The notes under the pieces: generated by a model
The model's database searches: none
The model's input: the letters and a program-made list of their open reading frames with translations, nothing else
What the model was told of the DNA's origin: nothing
Position numbers and translations under genes: made by a program
Shown here: positions 1 to 7,823 of the stretch, piece by piece
Position numbering within the stretch: position 1 is the stretch's first letter
Layout: each line of letters starts with the position of its first letter
Source: Hyphomicrobiales bacterium
GTDB taxonomy: Bacteria > Pseudomonadota > Alphaproteobacteria > Rhizobiales > Xanthobacteraceae
Direction of reading: 5' to 3'
Length of the DNA stretch: 51,016 nucleotides
Assembly (NCBI GenBank): GCA_013911975.1
Contig: JACESF010000025.1
Location: 1 to 51,016 of the forward strand

Positions 1-23
1 GGAGAAGGGGGGATGGAAGTCAT
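1..23 (-). CDS. livF: Start of livF-like ABC ATPase, cut by window edge
   Basis: Only the first seven codons are inside the window, reading MTSIPPS from an ATG at 21-23 on the minus strand. It begins 7 bp after the livG stop, in the position that livF (the second ATPase of branched-chain amino acid type ABC importers) usually occupies. The assignment is from gene order only, since no diagnostic motif is visible. Confidence 0.4.
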
Positions 24-30
24 TGCGGTC

Positions 31-771
31 TCAGGCATGGGCACCCTCCTGTCCGGCGGCGCCATGGCCGAGATAGGCTTCGATGACCTGGGGGTCGGCG
101 GCGACCTCGGCGGGGCGACCTTGCGCCAGCAGGCGGCCGAAATTCACCGCCAGCAGCCGGTCGCACAGGGCCATGATGGCCCGCATGTGATGCTCCACCA
201 CCAGCAGTGCGAGGCCCTCGTCCCGCAAGGTGCGGATCACGCCCATCACCTCGTCCATCTCGCTGGGGGTAAGCGCCGCCATCACCTCGTCCAGCAGCAG
301 CACGCGCGGCTCGGTGGCGAGCGCCCGCGCCATCTCCACCAGGGCCTTCTGGGGGAAGGTCAGGTCCTGAACGTCGGCGTCGGCGATGGGGCCGAGGCCG
401 AGCGTGTCGAGCACCCGCTCGGCCTTGACGCGCGCGCCCTTCAAATCGTGTCGCAGCAGGGCGGCGGTGGTGACGTTCTCCACCACGCTCATGTCGGGGA
501 AGAGCGCCGCGTTCTGGAATGTCTTGGTCATGCCCTTGGCCGCCACCTTGTGGGGCTTCAGGCCGGAAATGGTCTCGCCGCCGAGGCGCACGGCGCCGGA
601 GGTGAGGGGTTGGAGCCCCACGAGGGCGTTGAACAGGGTGGTCTTGCCCGCCCCGTTGGGACCGATGAGGCCCACGATCTCGCCGGCATTCAGGGTGAAG
701 GACACCCCGTCCACCGCCTTGAGCCCGCCGAAGGTCACGCTGACGCCTTCGGCCTGAAGAACCGCGCTCAT
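31..771 (-). CDS. livG: LivG-type ABC transporter ATP-binding protein
   Basis: A 246-residue ATPase of a branched-chain amino acid/amide (HAAT) ABC importer that powers uptake at the cytoplasmic face. Walker A GPNGAGKT lies at residues 37-44, followed by a Q-loop (FQN), a Walker B ending LLLDE and an H-loop (VVEHH). The signature motif is degenerate: the usual LSGGQ-like stretch reads LTFPQ, and Walker B continues DEV instead of DEP. The ATG at 771 is chosen because it opens the MSAVLQAEGV beta strand of the fold and sits 2 bp after the livM stop; the open frame runs on to 843 without good reason. Substrate cannot be read from the ATPase. Confidence 0.93.
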   Translation of the reverse strand: MSAVLQAEGVSVTFGGLKAVDGVSFTLNAGEIVGLIGPNGAGKTTLFNALVGLQPLTSGAVRLGGETISGLKPHKVAAKGMTKTFQNAALFPDMSVVENVTTAALLRHDLKGARVKAERVLDTLGLGPIADADVQDLTFPQKALVEMARALATEPRVLLLDEVMAALTPSEMDEVMGVIRTLRDEGLALLVVEHHMRAIMALCDRLLAVNFGRLLAQGRPAEVAADPQVIEAYLGHGAAGQEGAHA

Positions 772-773
772 GG

Positions 774-1784
774 TCAGGCTCCCTTCGGCGCGGGCACGGC
801 GGCGGGCGTCGCGCCCGTCCGCTTCCGGCGCGGCTTCGGCCACCAGGCCATGAGGCCGCGCGGCTGGATGAGGATGGCGGCGATCAGGATGACGCCAAAC
901 ACGAACTGGGAGAGGCCCGCCGCCTTGGAGGAGAGGAAGGCGTTGGCCGTCTCCTCCAGCGGGATCAGGAACAGCGCGCCCAGGATCGGCCCGCCCAGCG
1001 TGCCGAGGCCGCCGACGATGGCGATCATGGCCATGCGCACCGAGATGCCCGCCAGCGCGAAGATGGAATCGGGATCGAAGAAGAAGGTGAACTGGGCGAA
1101 CACCGTGCCGCAGATGGCGGTGAGCGCCGCCGAGATGACGCTGGCGGTCAGTTTCACCCGGAACGTGTTGACGCCCGCCACCTCGGCCGCGTTCTCGTTC
1201 TCGCGCACCGCCCGCAGCCGGTAGCCGAGCGCGCCGGACGCCAGCAGGTGGAAGGCGAGGCAGACCGCCGCCAGCAGCGCCAGGATGATCCAGTAATAGG
1301 AGGACACCGCGCGGAAGGCGAAATAGCCGGGCGCCGTGCCCATGAAGGGAATGGAGAGCCCCACCGGGCCGCCGGTGAAGTCCGCCCAGCTATTGGCGAT
1401 CACCCGCAGCACCTCGGCGAAGGCAAGGGTGGCGAGGGCGAAATAATGCCCCTTCAGGCGGAAGGTGGGGATGGAGAGCAGCGCCGCCGCCGCGCCCGCC
1501 ACCACCGCCCCGGCGAACATGCCGATCCAGGGGGAGATGCCGAGCTTCAGGAACAGCAGCGTGGACGTATAGGCGCCCAGCCCGAAGAAGCCCGCATGGC
1601 CCAGCGAGATCTGGTTGGCGAGGCCGCCCACGATGTTCCAGGACTGCGCCATGGCGGCGAACAGCAGCACCATGGCCGCCACCCGCAGGAAATGGCCGCG
1701 CGGATCCACGAACAAGGGCAGGAGCGCGGCGGCCACGAAGAAGGCCAGGAGCACCACGCGGGAGGGAGTGAGGAGGGTTCGCAT
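774..1784 (-). CDS. livM: LivM-type ABC transporter permease
   Basis: A 336-residue polytopic inner-membrane permease that pairs with LivH to form the channel of a Liv/HAAT importer. It has a hydrophobic N-terminus with several further membrane segments, and the family stretch SWNIVGGLANQISLGHAGFF followed by a glycine-rich loop. The C-terminus after the last membrane segment is basic (PKPRRKR), as expected on the cytoplasmic side. It starts 3 bp after the livH stop and ends 2 bp before livG, so translational coupling is likely. Confidence 0.94.
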   Translation of the reverse strand: MRTLLTPSRVVLLAFFVAAALLPLFVDPRGHFLRVAAMVLLFAAMAQSWNIVGGLANQISLGHAGFFGLGAYTSTLLFLKLGISPWIGMFAGAVVAGAAAALLSIPTFRLKGHYFALATLAFAEVLRVIANSWADFTGGPVGLSIPFMGTAPGYFAFRAVSSYYWIILALLAAVCLAFHLLASGALGYRLRAVRENENAAEVAGVNTFRVKLTASVISAALTAICGTVFAQFTFFFDPDSIFALAGISVRMAMIAIVGGLGTLGGPILGALFLIPLEETANAFLSSKAAGLSQFVFGVILIAAILIQPRGLMAWWPKPRRKRTGATPAAVPAPKGA

Positions 1785-1787
1785 GGC

Positions 1788-2639
1788 TCAGGCGCCCTTG
1801 ATGAGGCCCTGCGGGCGCAGGGCGAGAACCGCGATGAAGATCACGAACAGGCAGAGATTCTGGAGCTGGATGGGGAAGATGAGGGTGGACATGGACTGCA
1901 CCACGCCCACCATGATCCCGCCCGCCAGCGCGCCCGCCACGGAGCCGAGGCCGCCCAGCACCACCACCGTGAACATGAGCACGACGAACTGCCCGCCCAC
2001 CGTGGGGCTCACCGTGATGTAGGGCAGGATGACCGCGCCGCCGAAGGCGGTGAGCGCCACGCCGAGGCCGAAGGCGAGGCCATAGGTGCGCTTGGTGTCC
2101 ACGCCCACCAGCGTCGCGGCCATGGCGTCCTGCGCCACCGCGCGGATGGCGCGGCCGGTCCAGGAGCGCTCCAGGAACAGCCACAGCGCGGCGGCGAGGA
2201 TGACGGCGGCAACGAAGGCGTAGAGATAGGGCGCGCCGATGAAGATGTCGCCGAGGCGATAGCCCTCCACCTGATAGGGCACGCTCACGGACCGGAATTC
2301 CGACCCGAACACCATGAGCGCCGCGTTCTCCACGGCGATGAGCAGGCCCACGGTGAGGAACACCTGCGCGGCGGGCGGCGCCTTCAGCACCCGTTCGATC
2401 AGCGTGCGCTGGACCACGTAGCCCACGGCGAACACGATGACGAAGGACAGGACCGAGCCCAGCATGGGGTCGAGCCCCAGCCAGCGCCAGGCGAACCAGG
2501 CCACATACATGCCCAGCATGAGGAATTCGGCATGGGCGAAGTTGACGACGCCGAGGACGCCGAACACGAGCGACAAGCCTGTGGCGATGACGCCATAGAC
2601 GCCGCCAAGGAGGATTCCATCGATCAGGGCCTGGAGCAT
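1788..2639 (-). CDS. livH: LivH-type ABC transporter permease
   Basis: A 283-residue membrane permease, the partner of LivM. The N-terminus LIDGILLGGVYGVIATGLSL followed by GVVNFAHAEFLMLGMY is the hallmark of the LivH family. The ATG at 2639 has an AGGA ribosome site six bases upstream. It lies 111 bp downstream of the binding-protein gene, separated by a strong hairpin (2698-2725), and is tightly packed with livM and livG below it, so one operon is very likely. Confidence 0.94.
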   Translation of the reverse strand: MLQALIDGILLGGVYGVIATGLSLVFGVLGVVNFAHAEFLMLGMYVAWFAWRWLGLDPMLGSVLSFVIVFAVGYVVQRTLIERVLKAPPAAQVFLTVGLLIAVENAALMVFGSEFRSVSVPYQVEGYRLGDIFIGAPYLYAFVAAVILAAALWLFLERSWTGRAIRAVAQDAMAATLVGVDTKRTYGLAFGLGVALTAFGGAVILPYITVSPTVGGQFVVLMFTVVVLGGLGSVAGALAGGIMVGVVQSMSTLIFPIQLQNLCLFVIFIAVLALRPQGLIKGA

Positions 2640-2697
2640 CGGTGTCCTGCACGGGTGGAGGTTGCGTGAGAAGCGAAGGCCGGGGAGCGGCCGGAGC

Positions 2698-2725
2698 GGC
2701 GGTCCGCGGAGCGCCGCGAACCGCC
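2698..2725 (-). promoter_or_regulatory. Intercistronic stem-loop between binding protein and livH
   Basis: Arms GGCGGT (2698-2703) and ACCGCC (2720-2725) enclose a second perfect stem CGCGG/CCGCG with a 4-base loop (2710-2713). There is no T-run, so it is not a simple terminator. Hairpins at this place in ABC operons commonly stabilise the upstream binding-protein mRNA or attenuate the permease genes; that role is inferred. Confidence 0.6.
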
Positions 2726-2750
2726 TGCCGGGGTCAGGAGGACGTGTCCC

Positions 2751-3971
2751 TCACTTCACCGTCTGGCCGCGCCAGATGGGATCGGCCTTGGCGGCCTGCG
2801 GGGGATAGACGGTGACGGGTTCCGCGCCGCGCCACTGCACGAAGACCGGGAAGGCGGAGGTGTTGAGGCCGGTCTTGTCGAACTTGATGCAGCCGCCGGG
2901 CACGCCCTTGGCGAGGCCCGTGCAGGTGTCGAGGGTCGCGAGGGCGTCGCGCACCTTCTGCGGGTCGGAGGACTTGGCCTTCTCCATGGCCTGCGCCACC
3001 GCATCGAGCGCCGCCGCATGGATGATGGCCTCGTGGGTGATGAAGGAGCCGTACTTCTCCTTGTACTTCTGGGCCAGCTCGGGGATCAGGTCGCCCGAGG
3101 CGGCCGCCACCGAGAGCACGCCCTCCGCGTAGTCGCCGAGGCCCTTCTTGAAGTCGGGGATGATGTAGCCCGCCGCGCCGCCGATCACCGGCATGTCGAT
3201 CTGCTGCTGGCGCAGCGCGCGGATGATGAGCAGGCTGTCATTGAGGTAGGAAACCGGGAAGGCGATCTGGGCGCCGGAGGCGCGCAGCTTGTTCACCAGC
3301 GGCGACACGTCGGTGATGCCCAGCGGGTAGGCCTCGTCCAGCACGATCTCGACACCGGCCTTCTTGGCGGCGTCGCGCAGGCCCTTGGCCTGGGCCGTGC
3401 CGTAGGCGGTGTCCTCATAGAGGATCGCCACCTTGTCGATCTTCTCGCCCGCCTTCTTGGCGATGGCGGTGGCGTAGTCGAACTGCGCCTCGCCGAACAC
3501 CGTGCCCTTGGGCGACACCTGGAAGATGTAGTCGTAGCCGCGTCCCGTGATCTGGTCGGCGAAGGCGAACGTCACCAGGGGGATCTGGGCGCGCTCGGTC
3601 ACTTCCGAGGCGGCCAGCGTCGTGGAGGAGACGAACGCGCCCACCACCGCGCTCACGCCGTTCTGCGAGATGAGGCGCTGGGTGGTGGAGGCGGCGGTGT
3701 TGGGGGTGGGCACGTCGGCCGCCACCAGCTTGATCTTGGCGCCGCCCAGCGACTTGATGCCGCCCGCCGCATTGATCATCTCCGCGGCCAGTTCCGTGCC
3801 GCGCTGCGCGCCGATGCCGAACTGGGCATTGGGACCCGACAGGGGCTGGATGACGCCGACGACGACATCCTCGGCTGCCCGGACGGGCTCGGCGAAAAGC
3901 GAAAATGCGACCGCACCGGCCGCGAGCATGATGCCCGTGGCGCGGCGCCGGTCGAGAGGAGCGGACATCAT
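2751..3971 (-). CDS. Periplasmic substrate-binding protein of Liv-type importer (copy 1)
   Basis: A 406-residue type I periplasmic binding protein (Peripla_BP_6) that captures the solute for the LivFGHM-like importer downstream. The ATG at 3971 is preferred: it follows a GAAGG ribosome site and opens a typical export signal with a basic start (DRRR), a hydrophobic core and cleavage after VRA near residue 32. The mature part starts VVVGVIQPLSGPNAQFGI. It is a close paralogue of the divergent gene at 4414, sharing long blocks (for example INAAGGIKSLGGAKI and KLRAS), so one arose by duplication. Ligand unknown: this family binds leucine-type amino acids but also amides, urea and aromatic acids. 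Confidence 0.93.
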   Translation of the reverse strand: MMSAPLDRRRATGIMLAAGAVAFSLFAEPVRAAEDVVVGVIQPLSGPNAQFGIGAQRGTELAAEMINAAGGIKSLGGAKIKLVAADVPTPNTAASTTQRLISQNGVSAVVGAFVSSTTLAASEVTERAQIPLVTFAFADQITGRGYDYIFQVSPKGTVFGEAQFDYATAIAKKAGEKIDKVAILYEDTAYGTAQAKGLRDAAKKAGVEIVLDEAYPLGITDVSPLVNKLRASGAQIAFPVSYLNDSLLIIRALRQQQIDMPVIGGAAGYIIPDFKKGLGDYAEGVLSVAAASGDLIPELAQKYKEKYGSFITHEAIIHAAALDAVAQAMEKAKSSDPQKVRDALATLDTCTGLAKGVPGGCIKFDKTGLNTSAFPVFVQWRGAEPVTVYPPQAAKADPIWRGQTVK

Positions 3972-4016
3972 GGAGACCACCTTCTGCTCGGCTGCGACGG
4001 ACGGCACGCTAGGACG

Positions 4017-4034
4017 TGTCGGATATTTTCGTCA
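4017..4034. promoter_or_regulatory. Operator-like dyad 1 (TGTCG-N8-CGTCA)
   Basis: TGTCG at 4017-4021 and CGTCA at 4030-4034 around an AT-rich 8-base spacer. On the minus strand it overlaps a possible -35 (TTGACG, complement of 4030-4035) about 60 bases upstream of binding-protein copy 1. It is one of four similar dyads in this intergenic region. Confidence 0.5.
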
Positions 4035-4175
4035 ATTGAGACTCGACCTAAATTTTCATCTTCGCGCTGCAGCATTTGCACATTTTCGAGCATCTATTTG
4101 ATTTTAAATAATATTTTTCGCCTACAATTTATCCATTGACCGATCTGACATGATGTATTTCAGGCGATTTTTCAG

Positions 4176-4192
4176 TGTCGAAATTTCCGACA
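4176..4192. promoter_or_regulatory. Operator-like dyad 2 (TGTCG-N7-CGACA)
   Basis: Perfect 5-base arms TGTCG (4176-4180) and CGACA (4188-4192) around AAATTTC, in the middle of the divergent region. The spacer is AT-rich like that of the other three copies. Confidence 0.5.
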
Positions 4193-4246
4193 AGATGCCA
4201 AGATGGATCCAGCCGACGCCGCGACGGACCGAGCCGCGCGCGTCTG

Positions 4247-4264
4247 TGTCGGAATTTTTCGACA
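4247..4264. promoter_or_regulatory. Operator-like dyad 3 (TGTCG-N8-CGACA)
   Basis: Perfect 5-base arms at 4247-4251 and 4260-4264 around GAATTTTT. It matches dyads 1, 2 and 4 in arm sequence and spacer type, which argues for one protein binding all four. Confidence 0.55.
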
Positions 4265-4335
4265 AAAATCGTCCATTTCCGGCGTGGATCGACATTCACT
4301 CCAACAGCACCAATGATTTTTATCTTCGATTTTGG

Positions 4336-4353
4336 TGTCGGACATTATTGACA
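4336..4353. promoter_or_regulatory. Operator-like dyad 4 overlapping a TTGACA -35 box
   Basis: TGTCG at 4336-4340 and TGACA at 4349-4353. The right arm is part of a consensus -35 hexamer TTGACA (4348-4353); a weak -10 (CATGCT, 4372-4377) follows after 18 bases, and the binding-protein copy 2 start lies at 4414. Overlap with the promoter suggests repression, by inference. Confidence 0.5.
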
Positions 4354-4413
4354 ACACGCGACACGCATTCCCATGCTGAAGGACCTTCCAAAAAAAATGA
4401 CGGGAACTTGCGC

Positions 4414-5634
4414 ATGAAGACATCCATGAAGCGGGCCGCCTTGAGGGGAACGGCCCTCGCCGCCCTCGCCGCCTCTCTCCTGGGCTCACTCGGGGCCGCA
4501 CAGGCCCAGGCACCGGTGAAGATCGGCGTCGTGCTGCCGCTGTCCGGCCCCAATGCCCAGTTCGGGATCAACAGCCGCACCGGCATCGAGATGGCGGCCG
4601 ACGCCATCAATGCGGCGGGCGGCATCAAGTCGCTCGGCGGCGCCAAGATCGAGCTTGTCGTGGCGGACGTGCCGAGCCCCAACACCGCCGCCGCGGCCAC
4701 ACAGCGCCTCATCAGCCAGGACCAGGTGGTGGGCGTGGTGGGAGCCTTCGTGTCGTCCATCACGCTGGCCGCCTCGGAAGTGACCGAGCGCGCCGGGGTG
4801 CCCATGATCACCCATTCCTTCGCCGACCAGATCACCTCGCGCGGCTACAAATACATCTTCCAGGTCTCCGCGAAGGCCACCACCTACGGCAAGGCACAGT
4901 TCGACTATGCGGTGGACCTCGCCAAGCAGGCGGGCGCCCCGTCCGAGAAGGTCGCGATCTTCTACGAGGACACCGCCTACGGCACCGCCCAGGCCAAGGG
5001 CCTGCGCGAGGCGGCCAAGGCCGCCGGCATCACGCCCGCCATCGACGAGGCCTATCCGCTGGGCATCACGGACGTCGCCCCGCTCATCAACAAGCTGCGC
5101 GCCTCCAAGGCGGACATCGTCTTCCCGGTGTCCTATTTCAACGACGCGCTCCAGATCATCCGCGCCATGCGCCAGCAGCAGATCGAGATGCCCACGGTGG
5201 GCGGCGCGGCGGGCTACATCATCCCCGACTTCAAGAAGGGCCTCGGCCCCTATGCGGAAGGCGTGTTCTCCATCGCCCCCGCCAATTACGACTTCATCCC
5301 GGAGCTTGCGGCCCAGTACAAGGCGAAGCACGGATCGTTCATGACCCATGAGGTGATCATGTACGGCGCGGCGCTCCAGCACCTCGCCAAGGCCATCGAC
5401 GATTCCAAGTCGCGCGATCCCGAGAAGATCCGCGACGCGGTCGCGGCCCTGAAGATCTGCGGCACCGGCTTCGCCGCGGGCATTCCGGGCGGCTGCACCG
5501 CCTTCGACGCCACCGGCCTGTCCTCCACCGCCTATCCCATCTTCGTCCAGTGGCGCGGCGACGACCTCGTCACCGTCTATCCGAAGAACGCCGCCAAGGG
5601 CCCCGCCATCTGGTCCGGCAAGACCCTGAACTGA
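4414..5634 (+). CDS. Periplasmic substrate-binding protein of Liv-type importer (copy 2)
   Basis: A 406-residue type I periplasmic binding protein, paralogous to the divergent copy 1. The start at 4414 gives a standard signal peptide (MKTSMKRAALRG, then an Ala/Leu core) with cleavage after AQA near residue 31; the frame stays open upstream to 4150, but that part is AT-rich control DNA with non-coding composition. The mature protein begins PVKIGVVLPLSGPNAQFGI. It has no permease genes of its own, so it probably shares the LivHMGF machinery on the other strand, giving that importer a second ligand range. The next gene on the same strand is an aldoxime dehydratase, 56 bp on. Confidence 0.93.
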   Translation: MKTSMKRAALRGTALAALAASLLGSLGAAQAQAPVKIGVVLPLSGPNAQFGINSRTGIEMAADAINAAGGIKSLGGAKIELVVADVPSPNTAAAATQRLISQDQVVGVVGAFVSSITLAASEVTERAGVPMITHSFADQITSRGYKYIFQVSAKATTYGKAQFDYAVDLAKQAGAPSEKVAIFYEDTAYGTAQAKGLREAAKAAGITPAIDEAYPLGITDVAPLINKLRASKADIVFPVSYFNDALQIIRAMRQQQIEMPTVGGAAGYIIPDFKKGLGPYAEGVFSIAPANYDFIPELAAQYKAKHGSFMTHEVIMYGAALQHLAKAIDDSKSRDPEKIRDAVAALKICGTGFAAGIPGGCTAFDATGLSSTAYPIFVQWRGDDLVTVYPKNAAKGPAIWSGKTLN

Positions 5635-5643
5635 CACAGGAAA

Positions 5644-5671
5644 GGCCGGCCCCCTCCGGAAGGGGCCGGCC
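5644..5671 (+). promoter_or_regulatory. Perfect 10-bp stem-loop between binding protein and aldoxime dehydratase
   Basis: GGCCGGCCCC (5644-5653) pairs fully with GGGGCCGGCC (5662-5671) across an 8-base loop. It starts 9 bases after the stop of the binding-protein gene and ends 19 bases before the dehydratase ATG. Without a T-run it is more likely an mRNA stabiliser or partial attenuator than a full terminator. Confidence 0.6.
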
Positions 5672-5690
5672 GACCGCCCGAGGAACGACC

Positions 5691-6734
5691 ATGGTGTTTC
5701 ACATCGAATATCCCCGCGCCATTCCCGAGCGGCGCCCGCCGGGCCACCAGCCCGCCGCCCCGCGCTTCTCGCTGCGCTGGGACGCGCCGGTGGGGCTGCT
5801 CATCAGCGACTATTTCGCGCTTCAGGGGCAGGACCTCGGCTGGGAGGAGCAGGCCGCCTTCTTCGAGCGCCTGGAAGCCTCCTTCGGCACGGACGGCCCC
5901 GACGCCTTCGAGCGCATGCGCTTTGCCGACGAGACCGGGGCGCTGAATGCAGTTCTGGTCGCCTATTGGACCGACGGCGCCCGCCACGGCCGCTGGGAGC
6001 ACGCCTCCCCTTTCATGGCGTGGTTCCGCGATCCCGCGCGGCTGACCGGCCCCCGGGGCGTGTGGCGCGAGACGCTCCATGTGCCCTATGACCGGCACGA
6101 GACCATCTATTCCACGCCCACCTATCCCATCGGCCTCGCCCGCACGCCCGGCTCGCGGCGCGTCGCCATCACCACCAACGGCTATTTCGGCGCCATGCGC
6201 GACCGGATCCCGCTCTCGGCCATCGATGCGCTGGAGAGCCCGCTGGCCGCCCTGCCCGAGCGCCGGGCGCCGGAGAGCCTCGGCCACCGCGTGAAGGTGG
6301 CCTCGCCCCTCAACATGATCTCCATCCGCTCGGGACAACATTGGGAAGGGGCGGGCAACGAGCAGACCGCCGACTATCTGTACAATCTCCAGCCCAAGCT
6401 CATGCGCGGCATGGCCCATCTCGCCACCCATCCGGACGAGACCGGCACCCTGACGCTGCGGGTGATGACCAACCTGAACCCCGACGGCAGCCCGCGTTCC
6501 GAGACCTCGGTGCACGGCTATTTCCTCTCCATGACGCTGCTGGAGGAATGGTCCAAGCAGCACGAAACGCACCTGGACATCTACCGGCACGCCATCGCCA
6601 TGAACCGGCTGCACAAGGAGAAGCGCGAGGTGTTCACCTGGCACGAGGTGTTCGCGCTGCTGCCGGGCACCTTCTCGGAATACGTCAACTGCCACCCCGA
6701 CACCGGCCTGCTGCCCTGGTTCGCGGACGCCTGA
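5691..6734 (+). CDS. Haem-containing aldoxime dehydratase family protein
   Basis: A 347-residue protein resembling the haem-dependent aldoxime dehydratases (OxdA/OxdRE type, usually about 350 residues), which dehydrate R-CH=NOH to the nitrile in the cytoplasm. Family-like blocks are the early WDAPVGLL region, IRSGQHW at 212-218 (Ser214 a candidate for the catalytic Ser), and the C-terminal His-rich part: His291/His294 in KQHETHLDIY and His318 in TWHEVFAL are candidates for the proximal haem ligand and the catalytic base. The ATG at 5691 has a GAGGA ribosome site. No nitrilase, nitrile hydratase or amidase gene is nearby. It may be co-transcribed with binding-protein copy 2. The residue assignments are inferred from remembered homologues. 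Confidence 0.82.
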   Translation: MVFHIEYPRAIPERRPPGHQPAAPRFSLRWDAPVGLLISDYFALQGQDLGWEEQAAFFERLEASFGTDGPDAFERMRFADETGALNAVLVAYWTDGARHGRWEHASPFMAWFRDPARLTGPRGVWRETLHVPYDRHETIYSTPTYPIGLARTPGSRRVAITTNGYFGAMRDRIPLSAIDALESPLAALPERRAPESLGHRVKVASPLNMISIRSGQHWEGAGNEQTADYLYNLQPKLMRGMAHLATHPDETGTLTLRVMTNLNPDGSPRSETSVHGYFLSMTLLEEWSKQHETHLDIYRHAIAMNRLHKEKREVFTWHEVFALLPGTFSEYVNCHPDTGLLPWFADA

Positions 6735-6737
6735 GCT

Positions 6738-7673
6738 TCAGCCCCGGCCCGGCAAGGTGGAGCGGCGCTGGATCAGGTCATGGCCGGCGAACAGGTCGGC
6801 CACCCAGTCCACGAACACCCGCAGCCGGGCCGAGAGGTGCCGGTTGGGGGGAAACACCACGAACACGGGAAACGGGTCCGTGCTCCATTGGGTCAGAACG
6901 GGGACCAGCGCCCCCGTGCCCATGTGGGTCTGCACCATGAAGCTGGGCGCCTGCAGCACGCCGAGCCCGGCGAGGCCCGCCGCCACGTAGGAATTGCCCT
7001 CGTTGACCGCGATCATATAGCGGGCGGCGGGCTCCAGGGTCTCGCCGTCGCGGATGAATTCCAGGGGCAGGATCCGCCCGGTGCCGGCGTTGAAATAGCG
7101 GACGGCGGGAAAGTCCTCCTCGAGATCCATAGGATGGGCCGGCTCACCGTAGCGCGCCAGGTAGGACGGCGCGGCCACCGTGATCATGTGGATCTCCCCC
7201 ACCCGGCGCGCGATGAGCGAAGGGTCGATGAGGTCGCCGCCCCGCACCACGCAGTCCACATTCTCGCCCACGAGATCCACCGAGCGGTCGGTGACGCCCA
7301 GATCCACCTGGATGTCGGGATAACGCGAGAAAAAGTCCGGCATGGCGGGAATAAGCACGAGCAAAGCGAGCGAAGCGCTGATGTCCACCCGCAACCGGCC
7401 GCGGGGCGCGGCCTGCGACAGGGTCATGGAGCCGTCCAGCTCCTCCAGGTCGTTCAGCAGCGCCAGCGCCCGCTCGTAATAGGCCGCGCCGTCCGGCGTC
7501 ACGGTCACGCGCCGGGTGGTGCGGTTGAGCAGGCGGGTGCGCAGATGGGCCTCAAGGGATTGAACTTGCTTGGTAAGTGTCGGCTTGGGGATGCCGAGCA
7601 GGTCCGCCGCGCGGGTAAAATTGCCCGCCTCCACCACCCGGACAAAGGCGCGCATTGCAGCAAGCTGGTCCAT
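6738..7673 (-). CDS. LysR-family transcriptional regulator
   Basis: A 311-residue LysR regulator with an N-terminal winged helix-turn-helix (AMRAFVRVVEAGNFTRAADL, then PKPTLTKQVQSLE) and a C-terminal effector-binding domain of the CrgA-like group (VDISASLALLVLIPAMPDFF). The ATG at 7673 has an AGAGG ribosome site; the frame runs open far upstream, but that part is antisense to the next gene. It ends 3 bp from the aldoxime dehydratase stop (convergent) and is divergent from the degenerate hydrolase and RND efflux genes, so the latter are its likely targets. A 22-bp dyad 34 bp upstream is a good candidate for its binding site. Confidence 0.94.
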   Translation of the reverse strand: MDQLAAMRAFVRVVEAGNFTRAADLLGIPKPTLTKQVQSLEAHLRTRLLNRTTRRVTVTPDGAAYYERALALLNDLEELDGSMTLSQAAPRGRLRVDISASLALLVLIPAMPDFFSRYPDIQVDLGVTDRSVDLVGENVDCVVRGGDLIDPSLIARRVGEIHMITVAAPSYLARYGEPAHPMDLEEDFPAVRYFNAGTGRILPLEFIRDGETLEPAARYMIAVNEGNSYVAAGLAGLGVLQAPSFMVQTHMGTGALVPVLTQWSTDPFPVFVVFPPNRHLSARLRVFVDWVADLFAGHDLIQRRSTLPGRG

Positions 7674-7706
7674 GTCCGGCCACCTCTCGACCCCATTTGA
7701 ACGCCG

Positions 7707-7728
7707 ATTATTTCCATATGTGAATAAT
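7707..7728. promoter_or_regulatory. 22-bp dyad, candidate LysR binding site
   Basis: ATTATT (7707-7712) and AATAAT (7723-7728) flank a central CATATG (7715-7720), giving a nearly perfect 22-bp palindrome with TC/TG as the only mismatched pairs. It lies in the 150-bp divergent region between the LysR gene and the hydrolase/RND genes. It contains the T-N11-A pattern expected for LysR proteins and is AT-rich against a very GC-rich background. Confidence 0.6.
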
Positions 7729-7823
7729 GAAGTCACGTTTGGCGTCTTTTTGCGTCCTCCGAGGGAAGATACGTTTCCCGCATCGCACAAGGCCCATTTG
7801 GGCAGATGCCCCTGGAAAGACCC

